A stretch of 64,000 bases of DNA from positions 16,797,450 to 16,861,449 of the forward strand of contig LS997567.1 in the NCBI GenBank assembly GCA_000469685.2, given 5' to 3'. Made by a program: the position numbers and the translations under genes. Below, one piece after another: positions 45,518 to 57,400 of the stretch. A model generated the notes under the pieces. It was not told where the DNA came from and did not search any database. It saw only the letters and a list, made by a program, of their open reading frames with translations. This stretch comes from Haemonchus contortus. Lineage: Eukaryota > Nematoda > Chromadorea > Rhabditida > Trichostrongylidae. Within the stretch, counting starts at the first letter, position 1. Each line of letters starts with the position of its first letter.

Positions 45518-45533
45518 TGGTAGCAGTGAGTAG
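45518..45533 (+). other. Candidate primer binding site
   Basis: TGGTAGCAGTGAGTAG directly after LTR1; the TGG start is the standard complement of a tRNA 3' end. tRNA not identified. Confidence 0.45.
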
Positions 45534-46427
45534 TTCCCCCTCGTCGTGGGAGGTGAGTGGATGGCCAGGTGATTTTCAGGTATCTCGGCGCGACTGGATT
45601 GGATGCGGAAGGGCCTGTTCGTGTCCAGTTACCAGCCGCGATCCGTTTTCAGCTTTCTTCGTCCTCACAGTTGACTCCGGGCAAGGAGTGTACTGTACCA
45701 CTGTCGTTTGCTCTTTGAGGGACTTTCTTTTCTGGCTAAATTTTTTCTGGTCCAGCTGCACTAGGTTTTCACGAGTTAGTAAGTCGCATCCGTGAGCCAG
45801 CGGTGTACGGCATTCCCTGTTCTAACGAACGATCTTTTTTAGACATCAGGAGCGCGCTACACCCGCGACAGGGGTCTAAAACTGCCAGGCGCCTAACGGG
45901 AAGAGAAGTAACTCGGAAGAAGACTGACTGAGAAAGTTAAGGCGTTCGTCCACGGTCGTAGTACGGCTGTGAAGTGGTACGCTAGTGTTCGGCGTAAGCC
46001 GTGCATCACCGCAATTAAGTTGTATTTGGAAGCTATTGATCTGCTGTTAGATAGTTCTAGGGACATTAAATTGTGTTTGTGATGGCGGCGAGAGAAGGTT
46101 AAGGCCAAAGGCCTACTGGAGGAAGCATGCGGATTCACCCCCCTTCGAATATAAAGGACTTCCTTGGGATATTTTTATTCAACTGTAAAATAAAAAATCA
46201 AAAACAAAAAAGACTGAATTAATATTAAACGGAATAAAACCATGGTTGTAAGCTAAACGAGTCTTATTATTTTCAACATCATGTTATCTTTTTAACAAGT
46301 TTCCCTCGTTATGGACCTGCATGGTCCAAGTCAAAGAACAGTTTTTTAGAGTATCTCGCTACGTGGTTAATTTACAGCCGTTTCACTGAATCATTTCCAC
46401 TAATAATTCACTGTCCCTCCTATCTTA
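45534..46427 (+). other. Leader of the helicase-bearing LTR element
   Basis: No frame with recognisable similarity. A 92-codon frame at 45517-45795 overlaps the primer site and is unlikely to be coding. Ends at the PLE insertion site CCTCCTATCTTA. Confidence 0.4.
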
Positions 46428-46482
46428 TGAAGGTGTGTGGTTTAGCCTCAGCCAAGATGGTACAGCACTTTATTCAGTCAAC

Positions 46483-46507
46483 GTTTCGGCGTTACCGCCT
46501 TCGTCAG
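46483..46507 (-). ncRNA. Hammerhead-ribozyme-like motif, PLE dimer 2 left
   Basis: Same sequence and orientation relative to the PLE as 4789-4813 (CTGACGA, GGCG-GTAA-CGCC stem, GAAAC on the minus strand). Confidence 0.55.
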
Positions 46508-46676
46508 GACCTGGAAGCCAAAAAGAATTTGAGATTCATCCAACTCATGCACCATTTCAGACTTCAGTTAGCCCAAGTAAACCTACAGATATCTGAATAG
46601 GTCTCGTAAACCACAACAAGGGAACCCACCTTAGAATAGAGGAGACGACATGTAGACCACCTTTCAAACTGCCTAT

Positions 46677-48427
46677 TTAAACATTTTCGCAGTGGGTGGA
46701 CCCCGGGTGACCTGACCCCCGACTTGAAGCCGGTGGCAATTGTAGCCCACACAGGTCGATGAACGGGGCGAGTTCACTTGTTATGGCCAGGCATTCGTCT
46801 TTCCGGTTAATTTTGGGGTCTTTTGCGCGGATCCAAAACGCTTCCAAAGTTTTGCGCGCAGAGGTCGTGGGCTCCCGCATCAAAATCCTGACTGAGACTT
46901 CAAACGCTACCCCTCCGTGGCGATTCCTACGATGGTCTCCGAGTGGGGTTTCAGGCCTTGAATTCTTCAAACCAGCTAGGTGTTCCTTGATCCTACATAC
47001 TAAAGGCCGCCCGGTCTCACCTATGTATTCGTCCCCGCAGGCCTCACAAGTGATCAAATAGATCACCCCTGAAGCCATGCAGTCCCCCTCTCGCCCGTTG
47101 GGACAGATGACACAGTGGGGGGGTTATGCAGAGACGGTCATACAAACGATTTTGAACCAGCTTTTTCCTGAGATTGGTAGGAGGAACTTCGACCACCCGC
47201 ACCATGTCATCAAGGCCACACTTGCGCAGAGCTGTTCTAACGTCAGAGCTGACCGAGTCTGATACGAAGGGGAGGCAAAAGGTCACCTTTTCCAAACTTT
47301 CGTCAGTATGTCCGTGTGGTCTGCTACGTGGGGGTCTGCGAAGGGATCGTTCTTTCAAGGGATACCCATTAGTGATGGCCACCTCTCGAGCGAGCTCTAC
47401 CGATTCTGCCACCTCGCGATCGCCTGATGAAACCATTTTCGCTGTCCTAAACATGTTGCGTGCGTGTGATGGCCTGCTTGGTTCTGAGAGGATGCGCCGA
47501 CCTGAAGTGGACCAGGATATTCTTGCTGGTGGGTTTCCTGTACCATTTGGTCCTAAGAAACCCTCGCTCAAGCTGAACCTGCATGTTCAGGAAAGGCAGC
47601 CATGTGTCTATGGGCTTTTCCCGTGTGAATCTGATATTTTCAGCTTGGGTGTTCAGCAGCTCGAAACATGTGTCCATTTCCTTTTGAGTTGAGCAGGCGA
47701 CAAAGCAGTCGTCTACATAACGGCAATAGAGCACAGGTCGGCGATCCAAAACGGGCCTTTCTATTTTTGACATGTAGACAATGGCCAGCACGGGTGCTAG
47801 CCGCTGGCCCATGGCTAATCCCCTGACTTGCCTGAAGTACTGGCCGGACCACCTGAATATTGAGCAGTCAAGGCATTCCTTGACCAAAGTCACAACGTGG
47901 GAGACAGAGAGGCCATACATATTTATCGAACCCGCATGTTCATTCAAGAGCTCGTGGGTGGCCTGCAAGGCGTCCCCGTTCGACACGTTTGTGTAGAGAG
48001 ATGTCACGTCAAATGATTCTATGACGTGATTTCTCCTGAAGCGAGTCTCCCGCAGTTGGTCGAGGAACCTCCTGGTGTTACTGAGGTGGGCGGGGATAAA
48101 TGTTAATAATTGCGTCAACACGAGGTTCAGCAGCCATGATATGCGATCGGTAGGACCTCCCACGTTGCTTATGATGGGGCGAACTTTGAAGTCCGAGGGA
48201 TCGAGGGACGCGTGGGTGTTTGGAGCAAGTTTATGCGTTTTTATAAGAACATAGAGAACTGGGCACACCGGGAGGTCACACTTTAAACGTGTGATCAGTG
48301 ATTTCGGTAAGTCTGCCCTATGTGCTATGTCCAGCCAAACACTGTTTAAACGGCGGTACTGCCTTTTGTACTCTCCCTCTGATGATGGCTTGTAGAGGGT
48401 CCCATCCCCCAGGTGGGCCTGTGTGAT
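46677..48427 (-). pseudogene. PLE RT + GIY-YIG protein, left copy of dimer 2
   Basis: Three minus-strand frames: the RT from ITQAHLGDGTLY to RSAHPLRTKQAITR (48427-47460), a linker frame (47460-47120), and the GIY-YIG part ending HCENV at 46677. The breaks are the 4-bp ACGC duplication near 47461 and one extra G in a G run near 47118. FDVTSLYTNV, GLAMG and YVDD are intact within the first frame. Dead copy. Confidence 0.85.
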
Positions 48428-50805
48428 TATTTGCGATTCTATCCGTTCAAGTACCAAACTAAGGCTTCAGAAGAAGTTCAGTAAACTTATAGACCTGAAG
48501 AGATCTCGTAATTCACAACCAGAGGCTCCTATCTCCAACACTGTAGACCACCACCAAACTGATATCAGTGGGGAATCCGGGCCCAGACCTCCTAGAGTCA
48601 CTGTTATAGGTGGCATCAGTCTTTCTGAGGATGCACTATCGGTTCTGGATCTAGGTCCCAGTTTTGCACCTACACAGGTGGTAGGTCGTGGTGTATCGCG
48701 TAAAGTCCTGGGGGGTCTTCAGGCACTACAAGACAACCTGCGCCAAAAGGCCAACCAACAGGAGAGCGGCCATGGACATCCAGCAAGCCGATTCCCGGCT
48801 ATCCCTTTCTCTCCCCTATTCTTCAGACCACAGGACCCAAATCCCTCCGTCGATGTTAAGTTCCGCCTGTTTGCGACCTCTGTATTCTCTATCCTGAGGC
48901 GGCACAGCCACCGGCCACCCGTTCCCAACATCACCGCTGCGCAGAAGCGAGGGCTTGCCGAGCTCCAAGATCTTTCAAACTCCAAAAGCATCAAGATTTC
49001 GGTAAGCGATAAGGGGGGCGAATTCGTGGTCATGCCGCGAGGTCTGGACGCTGCGATCACACAGGCCCACCTGGGGGATGGGACCCTCTACAAGCCATCA
49101 TCAGAGGGAGAGTACAAAAGGCAGTACCGCCGTTTAAACAGTGTTTGGCTGGACATAGCACATAGGGCAGACTTACCGAAATCACTGATCACACGTTTAA
49201 AGTGTGACCTCCCGGTGTGCCCAGTTCTCTATGTTCTTATAAAAACGCATAAACTTGCTCCAAACACCCACGCGTCCCTCGATCCCTCGGACTTCAAAGT
49301 TCGCCCCATCATAAGCAACGTGGGAGGTCCTACCGATCGCATATCATGGCTGCTGAACCTCGTGTTGACGCAATTATTAACATTTATCCCCGCCCACCTC
49401 AGTAACACCAGGAGGTTCCTCGACCAACTGCGGGAGACTCGCTTCAGGAGAAATCACGTCATAGAATCATTTGACGTGACATCTCTCTACACAAACGTGT
49501 CGAACGGGGACGCCTTGCAGGCCACCCACGAGCTCTTGAATGAACATGCGGGTTCGATAAATATGTATGGCCTCTCTGTCTCCCACGTTGTGACTTTGGT
49601 CAAGGAATGCCTTGACTGCTCGATATTCAGGTGGTCCGGCCAGTACTTCAGGCAAGTCAGGGGATTAGCCATGGGCCAGCGGCTAGCACCCGTGCTGGCC
49701 ATTGTCTACATGTCAAAAATAGAAAGGCCCGTTTTGGATCGCCGACCTGTGCTCTATTGCCGTTATGTAGACGACTGCTTTGTCGCCTGCTCAACTCAAA
49801 AGGAAATGGACACATGTTTCGAGCTGCTGAACACCCAAGCTGAAAATATCAGATTCACACGGGAAAAGCCCATAGACACATGGCTGCCTTTCCTGAACAT
49901 GCAGGTTCAGCTTGAGCGAGGGTTTCTTAGGACCAAATGGTACAGGAAACCCACCAGCAAGAATATCCTGGTCCACTTCAGGTCGGCGCATCCTCTCAAA
50001 ACCAAGCAGGCCATCACACGCACGCAACATGTTTAGGACAGCGAAAATGGTTTCATCAGGCGATCGCGAGGTGGCAGAATCGGTAGAGCTCGCTCGAGAG
50101 GTGGCCATCACTAATGGGTATCCCTTGAAAGAACAATCCCTTCGCAGACCCCCACGTAGCAGACCACACGGACATACTGACGAAAGTTTGGAAAAGGTGA
50201 CCTTTTGCCTCCCCTTCGTATCAGACTCGGTCAGCTCTGACGTTAGAACAGCTCTGCGCAAGTGTGGCCTTGATGACATGGTGCGGGTGGTCGAAGTTCC
50301 TCCTACCAATCTCAGGAAAAAGCTGGTTCAAAATCGTTTGTATGACCGTCTCTGCATAACCCTCCACTGTGTCATCTGTCCCAACGGGCGAGAGGGGGAC
50401 TGCATGGCTTCAGGGGTGATCTATTTGATCACTTGTGAGGCCTGCGGGGACGAATACATAGGTGAGACCGGGCGGCCTTTAGTATGTAGGATCAAGGAAC
50501 ACCTAGCTGGTTTGAAGAATTCAAGGCCTGAAACCCCACTCGGAGACCATCGTAGGAATCGCCACGGAGGGGTAGCGTTTGAAGTCTCAGTCAGGATTTT
50601 GATGCGGGAGCCCACGACCTCTGCGCGCAAAACTTTGGAAGCGTTTTGGATCCGCGCAAAAGACCCCAAAATTAACCGGAAAGACGAATGCCTGGCCATA
50701 ACAAGTGAACTCGCCCCGTTCATCGACCTGTGTGGGCTACAATTGCCACCGGCTTCAAGTCGGGGGTCAGGTCACCCGGGGTCCACCCACTGCGAAAATG
50801 TTTAA
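48423..50805 (+). pseudogene. PLE RT + GIY-YIG protein, longest copy (right copy of dimer 2)
   Basis: The frame from 48423 includes the N-terminal region missing elsewhere: LRLQKKFSKLIDLKRS, RVTVIGGISLSEDALSVLDL then GPSFAPTQ. This matches the PLE N-terminal pattern of a Leu-rich stretch followed by GxxFAPT. It runs through KISVSDKGGEFVVM, FDVTSLYTNV, GLAMGQRLAP and RYVDD (49763-49777) to a stop at 50036, caused by the ACGC duplication near 50023. The linker and the GIY-YIG domain (VIYLITC...EYIGET, ~50417-50470) continue in another frame to HCENV at 50805. Apart from this single frameshift the protein looks complete. The first codons come from the dimer junction, so the real start is unknown. 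Confidence 0.87.
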
Positions 50806-50974
50806 ATAGGCAGTTTGAAAGGTGGTCTACATGTCGTCTCCTCTATTCTAAGGTGGGTTCCCTTGTTGTGGTTTACGAGACCTATTCAGATATCTGTAGG
50901 TTTACTTGGGCTAACTGAAGTCTGAAATGGTGCATGAGTTGGATGAATCTCAAATTCTTTTTGGCTTCCAGGTC

Positions 50975-50999
50975 CTGACGAAGGCGGTAACGCCGAAAC
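50975..50999 (+). ncRNA. Hammerhead-ribozyme-like motif, PLE dimer 2 right
   Basis: CTGACGA, A, GGCG-GTAA-CGCC, GAAAC on the plus strand, followed by GTTGACTGAATAAAGTG. Identical to the dimer 1 motif. Confidence 0.55.
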
Positions 51000-51117
51000 G
51001 TTGACTGAATAAAGTGCTGTACCATCTTGGCTGAGGCTAAACCACACACCTTCATACCGGAACTCACACGATGCCAAGATTCATAGAAAGTCGTTCATGG
51101 TCAATCCTCCTATCTTA

Positions 51118-51880
51118 ATTTGGCCGGTCCCCAAGGTTCTACTTTAGGAGACGCGTGGCCATCGCCTCCTGGCGATCTTGAGCATATTGTCATCGGCGGC
51201 ACTGACCTTTGTCCGCATATGGTGTGTCCATTGAGAGGAGCGCGTCAACACTTACCCATCACACGAAAGAGATAATCACCAGAATCAGGTCACGCCGCGT
51301 CTGTTTCTTACTCGCCTTTTGGCATGAAATATATGTGTCAATCTCCGCCCCTTTCTTCTCATAGCTCGTTAGCGTTACCTAGTACTATTCACCCGCTCTC
51401 CTGTTGAGACTAGGGTCTATTTACTCGAACCTCATTTATATTCCTTTTATGTAATTCTAACTCCGATACTTGATATTTCTCATACATAACGCGTATTTTT
51501 CCTTCATTTTGTGTTTTCACTCGTGACAGTGGCTCCCAGCTTGAGTGGCAACATTTCCAGCCGTTGAATTTTTGAAACGCTTCCTCACCACACGCCGCTC
51601 TTTGTTCCCTGCGGCAGCAGTTTATCGAATTCAATTTATTAAGCGCTAGATAGGGTGACTGTTCCCATTGAACGTTTCGAATTCTCGGCTTGTTCTCAAG
51701 CCTCATCATTCCTGACATCAGCATGAGTCAGATTTTGATCAGAAACATAAAAAGAGAACTCAAAGCAGCTCTGGGAACTTACTCTTTAAGATTACGGTAG
51801 CGGCCTCTCATTGGCTGGCTCCGCCCACCCCGACACATCCAAAGGAGCCATGCCCTTCGACATTCACTTTCCTTTGAGTT
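51118..51880 (+). other. 5' internal region of the helicase-bearing LTR element
   Basis: Continuation of the leader after the PLE insertion. No frame with recognisable similarity. Confidence 0.4.
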
Positions 51881-51884
51881 TTCC

Positions 51885-52745
51885 TTGAGGCTTTGTTTTC
51901 TGTCGCGATCTTTCGTGATTGTGTGTGGGATCATGGGATCCCATGTGACTCGGTTTCAGTCGACTGAATCTAGGGCCGTAGTTGCCCTGGCGCCAAGTCC
52001 AGATTCAGACATGCCAGCTTCCGCTAACCTGGCGGGAGCGTTAGCCGATCTAGACCACCGCGCTACGGTTCGAGGAAGAAACGGCAACGCTCTTCGGGAT
52101 GCCACGGTTTGCCATAGGAGAAGTTCGAGATGTAGCCAGGGCGGGGGCGACTAAGCTCGCCCAAACTATTAACGAGGGCAATTCCAGCTTGCTCTCGGAG
52201 ATTATTCCTCGGTAGTCGCGCATCTGAAGAAGTCTTTTGAAGGCCCTTAGCATCGTTATATAGCCCGTCAAGCCCTGTCTCGTGCCAACAACAAACGCGA
52301 GAATCAGCATCCACCTTTGCTATAAGGCTTTTGTTGCTTGTTCGGGCAGCCACCTCTGGTCAGGACCCAGCTAGTCAGAAGGGCAGGGTGCTCGAAAAAT
52401 TTGTAGCGAGCTTACGACCCGATATTCGCTATTATGTAAAGCTTGATAATCCGGCAACATTTGAGCAAGCTGTCGCACAAACCCAAATGGTCGAGCAACT
52501 GCTAGCTGAGGCCACTGCTGACCGTTTCATCAGGCCCTCGCTACCAACCCAGGCTATAGAGGTAAAGGCGGCGGCACCTGCGGAACAAAACTTTAGGCGC
52601 ATGGAAGGGGCAGAAGTTCAACCGATTGCGGGTACAATTCAGCCAACAATCTAGAGGGCGACTGCCCACGCGTCTTGTGAGAGCGGAAAAGACGACCAAT
52701 TGTTTGATTGTGGAAGTATCGGTCATATTTCTCGTCAGTGCCCGT
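51885..52745 (+). pseudogene. Gag-like protein with CCHC zinc knuckle, frame-shifted
   Basis: The N-terminal part reads MPASANLAGALADLDHRATV, then RFAIGEVRDVARAGATKLAQ in another frame. A clearer block lies at 52331-52650 with KFVASLRPDIRYYVKLDNPA, TFEQAVAQTQMVEQLLAEAT. This matches the C-terminal capsid of retrotransposon Gag proteins. It is followed by DCGSIGHISRQCP at 52707-52745, a CCHC knuckle whose first Cys (52700) is displaced by a missing base. At least three frameshifts. It would package element RNA. Confidence 0.72.
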
Positions 52746-52794
52746 CACCTCGGGTCACACGCAGGCAAGTCTTCTTTGCGCAGCTTATCGAGTG

Positions 52795-53096
52795 ACCGTA
52801 ATTTTTCTCGAATGTCACCCCGTGATGGAATTCCGCTTTCTCGATGCGACAGGAATAGAGAGCTTTGGAAGGCTCGCGACCAGATTAGAGCCCTCTCTAT
52901 TTCTTTGCAAGAAAATCAATCCGCTCTAGAAAGATCTGACGCTAGGGTCAACGCGATAGTAAAGCGTAATAAGGAGTTGGCGAATTCTGCTTACGTCCAA
53001 TCTTCCTCTCGTTCGTCTTCCATTCCGATGCCAAAAGTTAAGCTGCTTTCGCAGTTTCTATGCTTTTATGTTTTGCACCGAGTGAGGCACTCTTGA
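52795..53096 (+). pseudogene. Coiled-coil-like segment after the zinc knuckle
   Basis: The open frame encodes a heptad-like stretch (LWKARDQIRALSISLQENQS, ALERSDARVNAIVKRNKELA) followed by a Ser-rich stretch. It follows the knuckle in the same element. The function is unknown; it could be a gag extension. Not similar to protease or RT. Confidence 0.4.
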
Positions 53097-53409
53097 CGTC
53101 GGCATGGCTTGCCCGCACGACCCAGCTGATGCACTCGCGCGTATTCCAACATCGTATAATTTTTCATGGATTATTCCTCCGATTGGAGAGAGCCCGAAGC
53201 TCTGTCGTTGCATATTTAAAGTCCTAATACACGGCGCTATGACACTGTGGCACATCTGTGCAAGGTTGTTACTCAGTCCGTTACCTTTTCGGTGAACTTT
53301 TTTGGCGCGCGTCACCAAAACACTACTGAAACTCACTCCGTAGTGTCCCTCCTCTTGCAGTCTTCTGCAGTTCGGGTGGCCCCCCCTTATTACCACCTTT
53401 AGTTTTCAT

Positions 53410-53903
53410 CCGTCCCTCATCGACCCCCAGTCGCATAGCTTATGCCGGTCAGCTCATTAGTGGTACTCCAGCGCAGTCTCTCCAGATCCTTTCGACCACC
53501 TTGCGTTTCCCTGCACCTAATACTCCAGGCGCCCAGTAAGTCGTATTATAATGAGAGCGAGGCCCAATCTTGTCAGCAGCTCCTTGTACACCTCATCCTC
53601 CTGGGAGTCCCATCCCGCTATATCTGTGTCATCATATTTAATAGGGAACAATATCGACAAATTAAGCCCAACCTGAACAGCCTGAACATGGAACTGACGA
53701 CGGTCGACTCCGTTCAAGGGCGAGAGAGAAGGTAGTCATTTTGCTTACTACCAAAACTGATTTCTCTCCAGCGAGAGCCGAGTTCCTCAACGATTACCGC
53801 CGCCTCAACGTAGCTCTCTCTCGCTGCAGGCATGGTCAGATCATATTTGGCCATGCCGGATCATTAAGGCAGGTTTCTGTATTGAACACACTCTTGCAAT
53901 AGG
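53410..53903 (+). pseudogene. UPF1-like SF1 helicase, C-terminal half
   Basis: Plus-strand frames give GQLISGTPAQSLQIL (53445-53490), YNESEAQSCQQLLVHLILLG, and the motif V-type TVDSVQGRE (53702-53727). After one frameshift they give VVILLTTKTDFSPARAEFLN and the motif VI-type DYRRLNVALSRCRHGQIIFG (53795-53855). These are the second RecA domain of UPF1/DNA2-type superfamily 1 helicases. The Walker A half is not visible. It lies ~145 bp before LTR2 and ~130 bp before its polypurine tract, in the element's own orientation, so it belongs to the element rather than the host flank. Confidence 0.8.
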
Positions 53904-54037
53904 CAGATTCCATCGGAGAGGTCGTCCTCACAGATGCCCTATCCCATATCTACGGCGCCCCCTCTAACTTCCGGTGAGAAACTTCCTTCTTCTCTTTTTT
54001 TCGATGTACAGTCTTAAAGTCCGGGTCGGACTTTGGG

Positions 54038-54049
54038 TGAAGGGGGAGG
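54038..54049 (+). other. Polypurine tract before LTR 2
   Basis: GAAGGGGGAGG immediately precedes the TGTGAG start of LTR2. Confidence 0.6.
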
Positions 54050-54430
54050 TGTGAGTCGCGCCGTGCAAGCGCGGCTATTAGCTGATGATGTTACAAGATG
54101 ACTCGTCATGGAATTTCAGACCGGAGCGGAGACCGAGAAGAACTTCAACAGGAAGTCGACTGGAGCGTGCCACCGAGGACGGCAGCCTCATGTTTTTTTT
54201 CTCTCTGGGGGCGAAGCCCTGCACACTACGAACATATCCTCCTTGATCTCAGCCTCTGTCTCATGTTATGTAATTCCTATGTTGTAGGACTGTTTGTTAT
54301 CATGTAATTTAGTTATTCCTATTGCTATATGATTGTCTATTTTTGATGTCATTGGGATAAATTGTATATGATTCAACAGTTTCCTACAGAAGCAGAGACT
54401 GAGCACGATTTCCTGTGCGCGTGAGCTCCT
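54050..54430 (+). repeat. LTR 2 of the helicase-bearing element
   Basis: 381 bp. Contains ~36 bp (TTTTTTTTCTCTCTGGGGGC region, 54194-54230) that LTR1 lacks, plus scattered substitutions, so the insertion is not young. Confidence 0.85.
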
Positions 54431-54435
54431 TATAC

Positions 54436-57400
54436 AAGAAAACAACTTTGAGTCGCTCACCGCCTTCTCATTTACATTTAGATTTGCATTGCTCTACTGG
54501 TACCACATTGATAACGAAGTAAAATTGAAGTGGAAATCGGTAGGCATTCGTTCTGGGTGTGTAACTCAGATCCAGCATTTATGCCATTAATCTAGGCATT
54601 GAACTCGAAATTTCTTTATATATTCTTCAACGTCTCCACTTCTAATCGAATGTACAGCTGGTTCTCAAGTAATTTGACTTCATATCTTTGTTTTCTCGAA
54701 TTCTTCTGCCGTTCGAGGATTTTAAATGATACACTTTATTCAAGGCACAATTCACAATGATTTCTGGGTATCCGGTTTTCGAAGGATAATGAGAGTGATC
54801 CTCCGGAATAGTGCAAAAAGGAGAAAAGAACGCAAGAGTCGGCGTATTTGAAGAAGTACGAAGGTCCAAAAAAATAGTAAAACAGAAGGTCGGACGATTT
54901 CCAGACAGAAAAAAGCGTCGTGAAAGGGTGATGGGCGAGCTGTCTGCAATGTGTACAATTGCGTAAAACTAACTATGCATGTAAAAAATGATTTAAAATG
55001 GGTCAGCATGCTTCAATACAATGTCTAAGAGTGTTCTTAGCATTTAAGGCATTCAACAATAAGAATTCAGAATATTGTACCGGTGAAATTACTGTCAAAA
55101 AAACAAATAATTACCACAGTAACACTCAAAAATACAAGCATAAGTTAACAAAGACACGATTAACAACATAAATGAGTCAGCTTTTTCATTCCTGTACGGT
55201 AGGGAACCAGAAGAATCACAGCAGCAGCAAAAAAACCTAACAAAGAATGGGAAAAGAGTAGAACACCCCACCGCTCAGCAATCAAGTGACTGCATGGTGA
55301 ACGTGTGCGTCCTGGTGTAAATGCTGCACTCTGTACCGCTTCCACAACTCGTCTGACATAATATCGGGCCGATGAGCGTCCTTTGTGCTATCCTCAGGGG
55401 CCTAGGAGGGAATCTTAGAAACCATTTTTCATCGTGAACTGTGCCTTCCAATTGAAATGAAAAATTCGAAACTGTCTATCTATCGAATATTTTTCACAAC
55501 TCCGTGAGCTCTCCTGGTCCGAGATCCAAGAAACCAGCACTATCTTTAACAATTTTAGAAGTGTTTCGTAACCATAACTCACGCCCCTTTTTCAGTCAAT
55601 CCAAACGTTGAAACTTCATTTCTCACCACCATAAGCTCATTATGTTTGATTATTTATAAATAACCACATAGGAAACAAAGTTTGACGTTTCTGTTTTTCC
55701 ATCCATTCTCACTTTTGAAGTAATCCACGTACCGGCTGAGTTAACGAAGTCTCTCCCGTTATGAGGCGCAACCCCTTTAAATGGGGATGCTTGATACGAA
55801 AATTTATTACTGATTTCTAGAACAATCCATGAAACAGGGAAATCGGGTTAGAACAGGCGATGTTGAGGGTGTGCTATGCATGCCTAAACATTTTTACGGC
55901 TATTGTTCAAGTTTAACACCAGGCTTTCAGGCAATCCAGAAGTAAAAAGGACGGAAAGACAAACTGACACCTAACTCAATAATTGTACTCCACGGCAAGG
56001 AATCAGCCAGTGATGTACCACTTGATAATTCAGGCAACCTTTTCAACATTTCATTACTGGATTGTCCGAGAAAGCCGACGAATTCGTTTTTCCTCATGAT
56101 GGACCCTTTGATAAGAGGGTTTGGAAATACTTTCAGGCCGCGGCTGAATTTGCTAAGAATTCTTGCGAAAGCACCAAAAAATATGTAGCACACTGGTTCT
56201 CGAAAAAGAACGAGATTGAATGCTTGGTTTATTTTGTGAGCTTCGAGTGAATGATAGATTCTGAATTCATGTCTTGTCGGGTTTGCAAAAGATGCCCTGG
56301 TATCGAATTCTGACTAAGGAGCAAAAAAGAGAACTGGCTACAGAGCACCTTAGTTAGAGGTTGTAGCTTTGTGAACGGTATGTAACTGGGTAATTTCTAT
56401 CGGAGAAAAACAAAATTTGGTCACCACCCATATTATTTATGAGACTTTCGTGCCCGTCTGTTTGTCTTTTTCACGAAATTCAGTGTTTTCTGAAGAAGCA
56501 CATGAAGAATTCGAGTTGATTTCAAGGTGGATTGGATATCGGGCAAGATCAGTAGAGCACATGTGAACTTAGAGAGCTCTGCTCACGTGTGGCGAGGCAT
56601 GCACTGAACTAGCCGTTGCCAGAGGCGAATTACTTAGTTCGACTTTATACTGCCCGGGCATTAAAAAATAGGTGAAGGTGAGTAATGAGTCAACAAGTGA
56701 ATCAAAGGGTACCCAGCTGCAGTGAGAGGAGCGAGCGTGAGCACTTCTTCTTACTATACAAATCTGTAACTCGGTTTCAACAAAGCCCGCAGAGCAGAAA
56801 ACAAGTTCTGGCGAGGCACTGCAGTTCCATTTCAAAAGATTTCCTTGCTTCGATGTGAGTATCGCAGAAAGGTGATTTCAGCACTTGCTTATTTCCTGTA
56901 CATCCTTGTCAATATGATATCTTTATTATAGTTTCTATGTGGTATGGAGACTGACAACTCTAGAGAGTCCAACCAGCGACAATAAAGACTAGTCAAACGT
57001 GATCCTTATGGTAACAGGGCATCGCACAGAACGGAGCAATCCGTTTCCCTACCGTCGATTGAAGGTGCAATCTTCGCTTTCCGCTTGAGACACGTCATAT
57101 CGTAAAAGCTATAGAGTTCATCACTAGACGACCAACCTATGGGTCTGCTAATATTCGTCTACAATCCATTTTTCTTCGGTACACTCCACCTCAGAGTTTA
57201 GTTGTGCTACAAAGTGACAGTCACAGCTACGCATAGTTGAGACTAAGCACGAGTTGTTTGCTACGATCACTTGTCACCATAACAGTACATGGGATGGTGC
57301 CGATCCAGTCAAAAAAATGCACAAATGACTGAGTTCACTCCAATAAGAGTTATATATAAGTAAATAACACCTTATCGGCATATGGTATTACAATGAGGAC

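Larger units (their letters stand above)
46428..51105. mobile_element. Head-to-head PLE dimer 2 (family PLE-A)
   Basis: The left copy (minus, 46428-48427) and right copy (plus, 48428-51105) lie 5'-to-5'. A single 12-bp duplication CCTCCTATCTTA flanks the pair (46416-46427, 51106-51117). The left copy lacks the last ~47 bp that the right copy has (51059-51105), exactly as in dimer 1. Both arms carry the same extra ACGC (near 47461 and 50023), absent from dimer 1, so they stem from one template. The left copy is truncated just upstream of ITQAHLGDG; the right copy is the longest PLE-A in the window. Confidence 0.9.
45175..54430 (+). mobile_element. LTR retrotransposon carrying gag and an SF1 helicase
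   Basis: LTRs at 45175-45517 and 54050-54430 start TGTGAG and end GAGCTC(A/C)T. Both outer flanks are TATAC (45170-45174, 54431-54435), a 5-bp target duplication. A TGG primer site follows LTR1 and a GAAGGGGGAGG purine tract precedes LTR2. Between them lie a gag-like region, a zinc knuckle and a helicase C-terminal half, all plus strand. No RT, RNase H or integrase is visible in 45.5-46.4 or 51.1-54.0 kb. A PLE dimer (46428-51105) sits in the leader. It landed ~430 bp upstream of the sarcoglycan start codon. Confidence 0.82.
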
